Positions 5,214 through 7,857 of a DNA stretch of 7,857 bases are shown here, one piece after another. The stretch is from Candidatus Atribacteria bacterium 1244-E10-H5-B2. GTDB lineage: Bacteria; Atribacterota; JS1; SB-45; 34-128. Location: positions 1 to 7,857 of the forward strand of contig NMQN01000250.1 of assembly GCA_003575245.1 (NCBI GenBank), in the 5' to 3' direction. The position numbers and the translations under genes are program-made. Each line of letters starts with the position of its first letter. Position 1 is the stretch's first letter. A model generated the notes under the pieces. That model was not told the DNA's origin. It worked only from the letters and a program-made list of their open reading frames with translations, and did no database searches.

Positions 5214-5423
5214 ATGAAAGAAGAAGAAAAAATGAAAGAAGAAGAAGAAATATCAGAAGAAAGAAAACGTCAATATAAATCAGAGAAGGAAGAGTTTTTA
5301 GAGTGGAGAGATTCCGTCTTGTTAATTGATAATGGAGAGATATTAAATTTATTGCTCTTTAAGATTAATGAGAATTTAGATTATCTATCCGAAAGTATAG
5401 AATACATAAAAACTAAATTATAA
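5214..5423 (+). CDS. Hypothetical 69-aa acidic protein
   Basis: The start at ATG 5214 is supported by AAGGAG (5201-5206) 7 nt upstream. The N-terminal half is almost all Glu, Lys and Arg (MKEEEKMKEEEEISEERKRQ), probably a charged helix. The C-terminal half is more hydrophobic and helical (EILNLLLFKINENLDYLSES). No enzymatic motif, signal peptide or clear membrane segment is seen and no family is recognised. The gene is bracketed by the two inverted copies of a 16-bp near-palindrome, so it may share control with the next gene. It belongs to a run of three small genes ahead of the primase-helicase and may be a replication accessory or regulator, by position only. Confidence 0.65.
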   Translation: MKEEEKMKEEEEISEERKRQYKSEKEEFLEWRDSVLLIDNGEILNLLLFKINENLDYLSESIEYIKTKL

Positions 5424-5428
5424 AAAAG

Positions 5429-5444
5429 CAATACGATCATATTG
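5429..5444 (-). repeat. 16-bp near-palindrome, copy 2, inverted (candidate operator)
   Basis: CAATACGATCATATTG is identical to the copy at 5166-5181 read on the opposite strand. It begins 5 nt after the stop of the 69-aa gene and lies 29 nt before the ATG of the 97-aa gene, followed by a similar A-rich leader and GGAG. The equivalent position relative to two successive starts argues for regulation over chance. Confidence 0.6.
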
Positions 5445-5473
5445 TTACAAAAAAAAGAAAGGAGTAAAAAGTA

Positions 5474-5767
5474 ATGGAAAATAAAGACAGAGAATTTATT
5501 GAATTAATTGAATTAACAGAAAAAGTTAAAGAAATTATCTCAACTCCGTTAAGTGATCTTAAAGATCTAAGTTTTAGAGAATTGGAATTTAAGCGGACAG
5601 ATGTAGAAAATCTAACTGGCAAATTAAGACGATACTCAAATATTCTCCGACACATAGGTAGATTTAGAGATGTTTGGGATAGTATTAATCGCAAAGATGA
5701 TTACGAGAAGATCTTTAAAATATATTTCCATGAGACTTGTGGAGATAGAGACGATATACCATTTTAA
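5474..5767 (+). CDS. Hypothetical 97-aa protein
   Basis: ATG 5474 follows AAAGGAG (5458-5464) by 9 nt. The N-terminus is charged with an alternating pattern (MENKDREFIELIELTEKVKE) typical of a helix; the middle (RELEFKRTDVENLTGKLRRY) and the Arg-rich part RHIGRFRDVWDSINRK also look helical. The end HETCGDRDDIPF is acidic. No known domain is recognised. The opening resembles that of the next protein in style (ME-K...EF.E...E.VK), which could reflect distant relationship or only composition. It lies 22 nt before the next gene, so the two are probably cotranscribed. Confidence 0.7.
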   Translation: MENKDREFIELIELTEKVKEIISTPLSDLKDLSFRELEFKRTDVENLTGKLRRYSNILRHIGRFRDVWDSINRKDDYEKIFKIYFHETCGDRDDIPF

Positions 5768-5789
5768 TAATAAGAAAAGGAGCTGAGCA

Positions 5790-6179
5790 ATGGAAAAAAA
5801 TAAAAAGAGTGATAACGAATTTACCGAATCTAATGAGCAAGTAAAGGCTCTAAAGATGGTTTTTTTTAAAAGTGAAATGAGTCAGATTTTCGATAATGCA
5901 AATAAAAATTTATTAGACTTAATCAAAGAAGGAGAAAAAGATAAACCGTCAAGTGATATAAGAGATAGTATAATTTATCATTACGAAAACGCTTGCCAGA
6001 GGTTTGAAATGGAAAAATCCGGCTCGAACGAGGCTTCATTTTGGGAAGGTATGAAGAACGGGTTTGCTGGCTTGCTTTGGTTAAATTATCAGATAGATTA
6101 TAAATATTATATTCCCGGAAAAGCGAATATTCCAACGCATAAATTAAAGGAAAAAAATATACAAGAAAAAAGGAGCTAA
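5790..6179 (+). CDS. Hypothetical 129-aa protein preceding the primase-helicase
   Basis: ATG 5790 follows AAAAGGAG (5775-5782) by 7 nt. The protein is charged at both ends (MEKNKKSDNEF at the start, KLKEKNIQEKRS at the end) with a more hydrophobic C-terminal half (EASFWEGMKNGFAGLLWLNY, about residues 81-100). That stretch is too short and interrupted by Glu and Lys to be called a membrane segment with confidence. No family is recognised. Its last codons contain the ribosome binding site of the primase gene and its TAA ends 3 nt before the primase TTG, so the two are translationally linked. A replication accessory role is plausible from this position but not shown. Confidence 0.7.
   Translation: MEKNKKSDNEFTESNEQVKALKMVFFKSEMSQIFDNANKNLLDLIKEGEKDKPSSDIRDSIIYHYENACQRFEMEKSGSNEASFWEGMKNGFAGLLWLNYQIDYKYYIPGKANIPTHKLKEKNIQEKRS
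6170..6175 (+). promoter_or_regulatory. Ribosome binding site that sets the TTG start of the primase gene
   Basis: AAGGAG lies inside the end of the 129-aa gene and 7 nt before TTG 6183. The first in-frame ATG is near 7003, deep inside the coding region past the primase motifs, so TTG is the only reasonable start. Confidence 0.8.
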
Positions 6180-6182
6180 AAA

Positions 6183-7857
6183 TTGGAGCAAGGAAAGAAG
6201 GAATTTCTCGAGGTCTTATTTAAGGGAATAGAGGGCTATATCGATATCCGGACTTTTAAGGTCGGAGCGACCGGTAAGTTTGAGAAAGTCGACTATTTTT
6301 TTCATAGGATAAAAGATATTGACGAGCTAATCAGACTATTAAACAAAAAGCATTTTGAGAATCTAAATATACACTTTGGAGTTGCTCCCCGATATCGAGA
6401 TTCAGGAACGGAGAAAGACGTTAAAATTCTTCGCTGCTTTTGGTGTGATCTGGACTGTAAAAGAAAAAATAAACCCGAGCTACCGACAAAAGAAGAGGCT
6501 CTAAAAACGATAAAAAAGTTTAAATTAGCTCCCTCTATTATAGTCGATTCAGGACAGGGCTATCATCTATATTGGTTACTGTCGAAGTTAATCAATATCA
6601 AAAATGAAAATAATGTACTAAAACTAAGGGGAGTTTTAGCCGGATTATCAAAGAGTTTAGGGGGAGATATTGCCGGTAAGGATCTTTCTCGTTGCCTAAG
6701 AATCCCCGACACTTTGAATTTTAAGCTCGAGAATCCCGAAGGACTGCCGGTCAAAATAATTAAATTTGAGTCTGCTCTTACTTATGATATTAAAAGATTT
6801 GAGCAATTCTATATTGAGCAAAAAGAGACAGTTTCGGGAGAAGTGGACTTAGATAAAACAAAGATCAAGAACTGGATTCAGGCTCCGGAGAGTCTCGAAT
6901 TACCGGAGCATTTTAATAGACTCTTAAATGTGAGTAGAAATTTACGAGAGACCTTTGAAGGAGAGAGATCAGACTTAACCGACCAGTCGAGGAGTGGCTA
7001 TTCTATGGCTTTGGCAAGTATTTTAACGAGTTATAATCTCTTTACTGACGAGGAGATCATCAAGATAATGATCGCTCAACCTCGAGGCAAGTTGAGAGAA
7101 AATACTCCGGAGTATCTGATCTATACTCTCAAAAAAGCAAAGGGGAGCGATACCTCGACCGGAGTAGAAGAATTGCTCGAGGATATAGCTCTACCGAAAG
7201 AGATAAAGTTAGGAGAAGTCGATCAAAAAAGACTAAATAATCTATTAGAAAAAGCTATCCCGGACAGAGGTTTTTTAAAAGACTATATCGATATCTTTTC
7301 AGAGATAACCGATACTCCTAAAAGCTTTCTTTTTTGGGGAGCAATGACGACTCTATCGACAGTCTTAGGAAAAAATTGTTATGTCAATTGGGAAACGAGA
7401 AGGCTCTATCCTAATATTTGGAGCGTTTTTCTCGCTCCCTCAGGATTCAGAAAAGGAACTGCAATCGATATCCCGGTAAAATTGCTATGGGAGATAGACA
7501 AAGATCTATTGCTGCCATCTATCGGGAGTGAAGAAGGTTTAACGAAGGCTCTATCAATAGGCAAGTCAGGCGGTCGAGAGACCGGTTTTATTCGCTGGCA
7601 GGAGTTTGCAAAGATCCTAAAGAGTTGGAATACTCGAGGCTCTTGGGTTGCCTCTCAGGAGTTTTTTATAAATTTATGGGATTCAAAACCTTTTAAGAAA
7701 AAGCTGAGTCAAGAGGAGTTTATCGTTGGAGAGACAGCAGTCAGTTTTTTAGGTGCATGTATACCGGCAAGTTTTTCTAAATATTTTTCTATTGAGGATT
7801 TAGAACTCGGATTTTTCGGTAGAGTATATTTAATCACTTGCATAGAGAAAGAGAAAT
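6183..7857 (+). CDS. Primase (AEP/PrimPol)-DUF3987-type helicase fusion, 3' end cut by the window
   Basis: 558 residues are visible. The N-terminal domain is an archaeo-eukaryotic-type primase of the RepB/PrimPol kind: HFGVAPR (64-70), metal-binding WCDLD (D89, D91), the nucleotide-binding motif VDSGQGYHLYW (121-131, H128) and LRIPDTLNF (172-180, R173). A helical linker with DQSRSGYSMALASIL (267-281) resembles the primase C-terminal region of these proteins. From about residue 390 a DUF3987-like helicase domain begins, with a degenerate P-loop APSGFRKGT (418-426, K424) and a Walker B-like IRWQEF (470-475, E474). Such fusions act as replication initiators of phages, satellites and plasmids, synthesising primers and unwinding the origin. 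Start TTG 6183 is set by AAGGAG. The preceding in-frame TAA is only 3 nt upstream. The gene is the last of a probable operon with the small genes from 5214. Confidence 0.88.
   Translation, partial: MEQGKKEFLEVLFKGIEGYIDIRTFKVGATGKFEKVDYFFHRIKDIDELIRLLNKKHFENLNIHFGVAPRYRDSGTEKDVKILRCFWCDLDCKRKNKPELPTKEEALKTIKKFKLAPSIIVDSGQGYHLYWLLSKLINIKNENNVLKLRGVLAGLSKSLGGDIAGKDLSRCLRIPDTLNFKLENPEGLPVKIIKFESALTYDIKRFEQFYIEQKETVSGEVDLDKTKIKNWIQAPESLELPEHFNRLLNVSRNLRETFEGERSDLTDQSRSGYSMALASILTSYNLFTDEEIIKIMIAQPRGKLRENTPEYLIYTLKKAKGSDTSTGVEELLEDIALPKEIKLGEVDQKRLNNLLEKAIPDRGFLKDYIDIFSEITDTPKSFLFWGAMTTLSTVLGKNCYVNWETRRLYPNIWSVFLAPSGFRKGTAIDIPVKLLWEIDKDLLLPSIGSEEGLTKALSIGKSGGRETGFIRWQEFAKILKSWNTRGSWVASQEFFINLWDSKPFKKKLSQEEFIVGETAVSFLGACIPASFSKYFSIEDLELGFFGRVYLITCIEKEK

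Noticed and set aside
5437..6135. Minus-strand ORFs opposite the 97- and 129-aa genes
   Set aside because: The plus-strand genes have good ribosome binding sites and operon spacing; the reverse frames are Leu/Ser/Phe-rich shadows.
6563..6754. Minus-strand ORF inside the primase gene
   Set aside because: It is antisense to the conserved primase motifs.

Overview
The window looks like part of a temperate phage, phage-like plasmid or phage satellite from a low-GC bacterium. The host may be Bacillota-like, but that is tentative. It rests on the AT-rich composition, strong AAGGAG/AGGTGAT ribosome binding sites, a textbook TTGACT-17-TATAAT promoter and a TTG start. Every convincing gene is on the + strand. 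No tRNA, rRNA, CRISPR array, transposase or integrase was seen.

Layout. (1) 73-925: three tightly coupled small genes joined by two ATGA stop/start overlaps: a 59-aa unknown, a short DPPY-motif methyltransferase-like protein and a 63-aa very basic protein. A terminator follows at about 953-990. (2) 1049-2635: terminase large subunit with ATPase and nuclease motifs intact. (3) 2649-3144: a near-consensus promoter with a perfect 9-bp inverted repeat around its -10, driving a 145-aa winged-helix/excisionase-type DNA-binding protein. (4) 3145-3525: a 381-nt stretch without genes but dense in inverted repeats, including an interleaved (pseudoknot-type) pair and a 12-bp hairpin that reads as a terminator on the minus strand. 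(5) 3526-4755: HK97-fold major capsid protein, then two tandem terminators. (6) 4896-5033: a 45-aa ORF, followed by a second structured noncoding segment (5049-5142) containing a 17-bp hairpin whose loop can pair with an upstream strand. (7) 5214-6179: three small unknown proteins. The first two are each preceded by the same 16-bp near-palindrome, in opposite orientations. (8) 6183-7857: a TTG-started fusion of an archaeo-eukaryotic-type primase (PrimPol) with a DUF3987-like helicase domain, cut by the window end.

How it may work together. The primase-helicase would replicate the element, TerL would package DNA and the capsid protein would form the shell. The unusual point is what is absent: no portal, maturation protease or tail gene lies between terminase and capsid or just after the capsid. 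Instead a DNA-binding protein and a structured noncoding stretch sit there, and the replication module follows directly. That suggests either a satellite-like element borrowing parts from a helper, or a phage whose structural genes are split up. The two noncoding segments share short GCTCAC-type motifs and are the best candidates for something not yet described: regulatory RNA, origin or packaging site.
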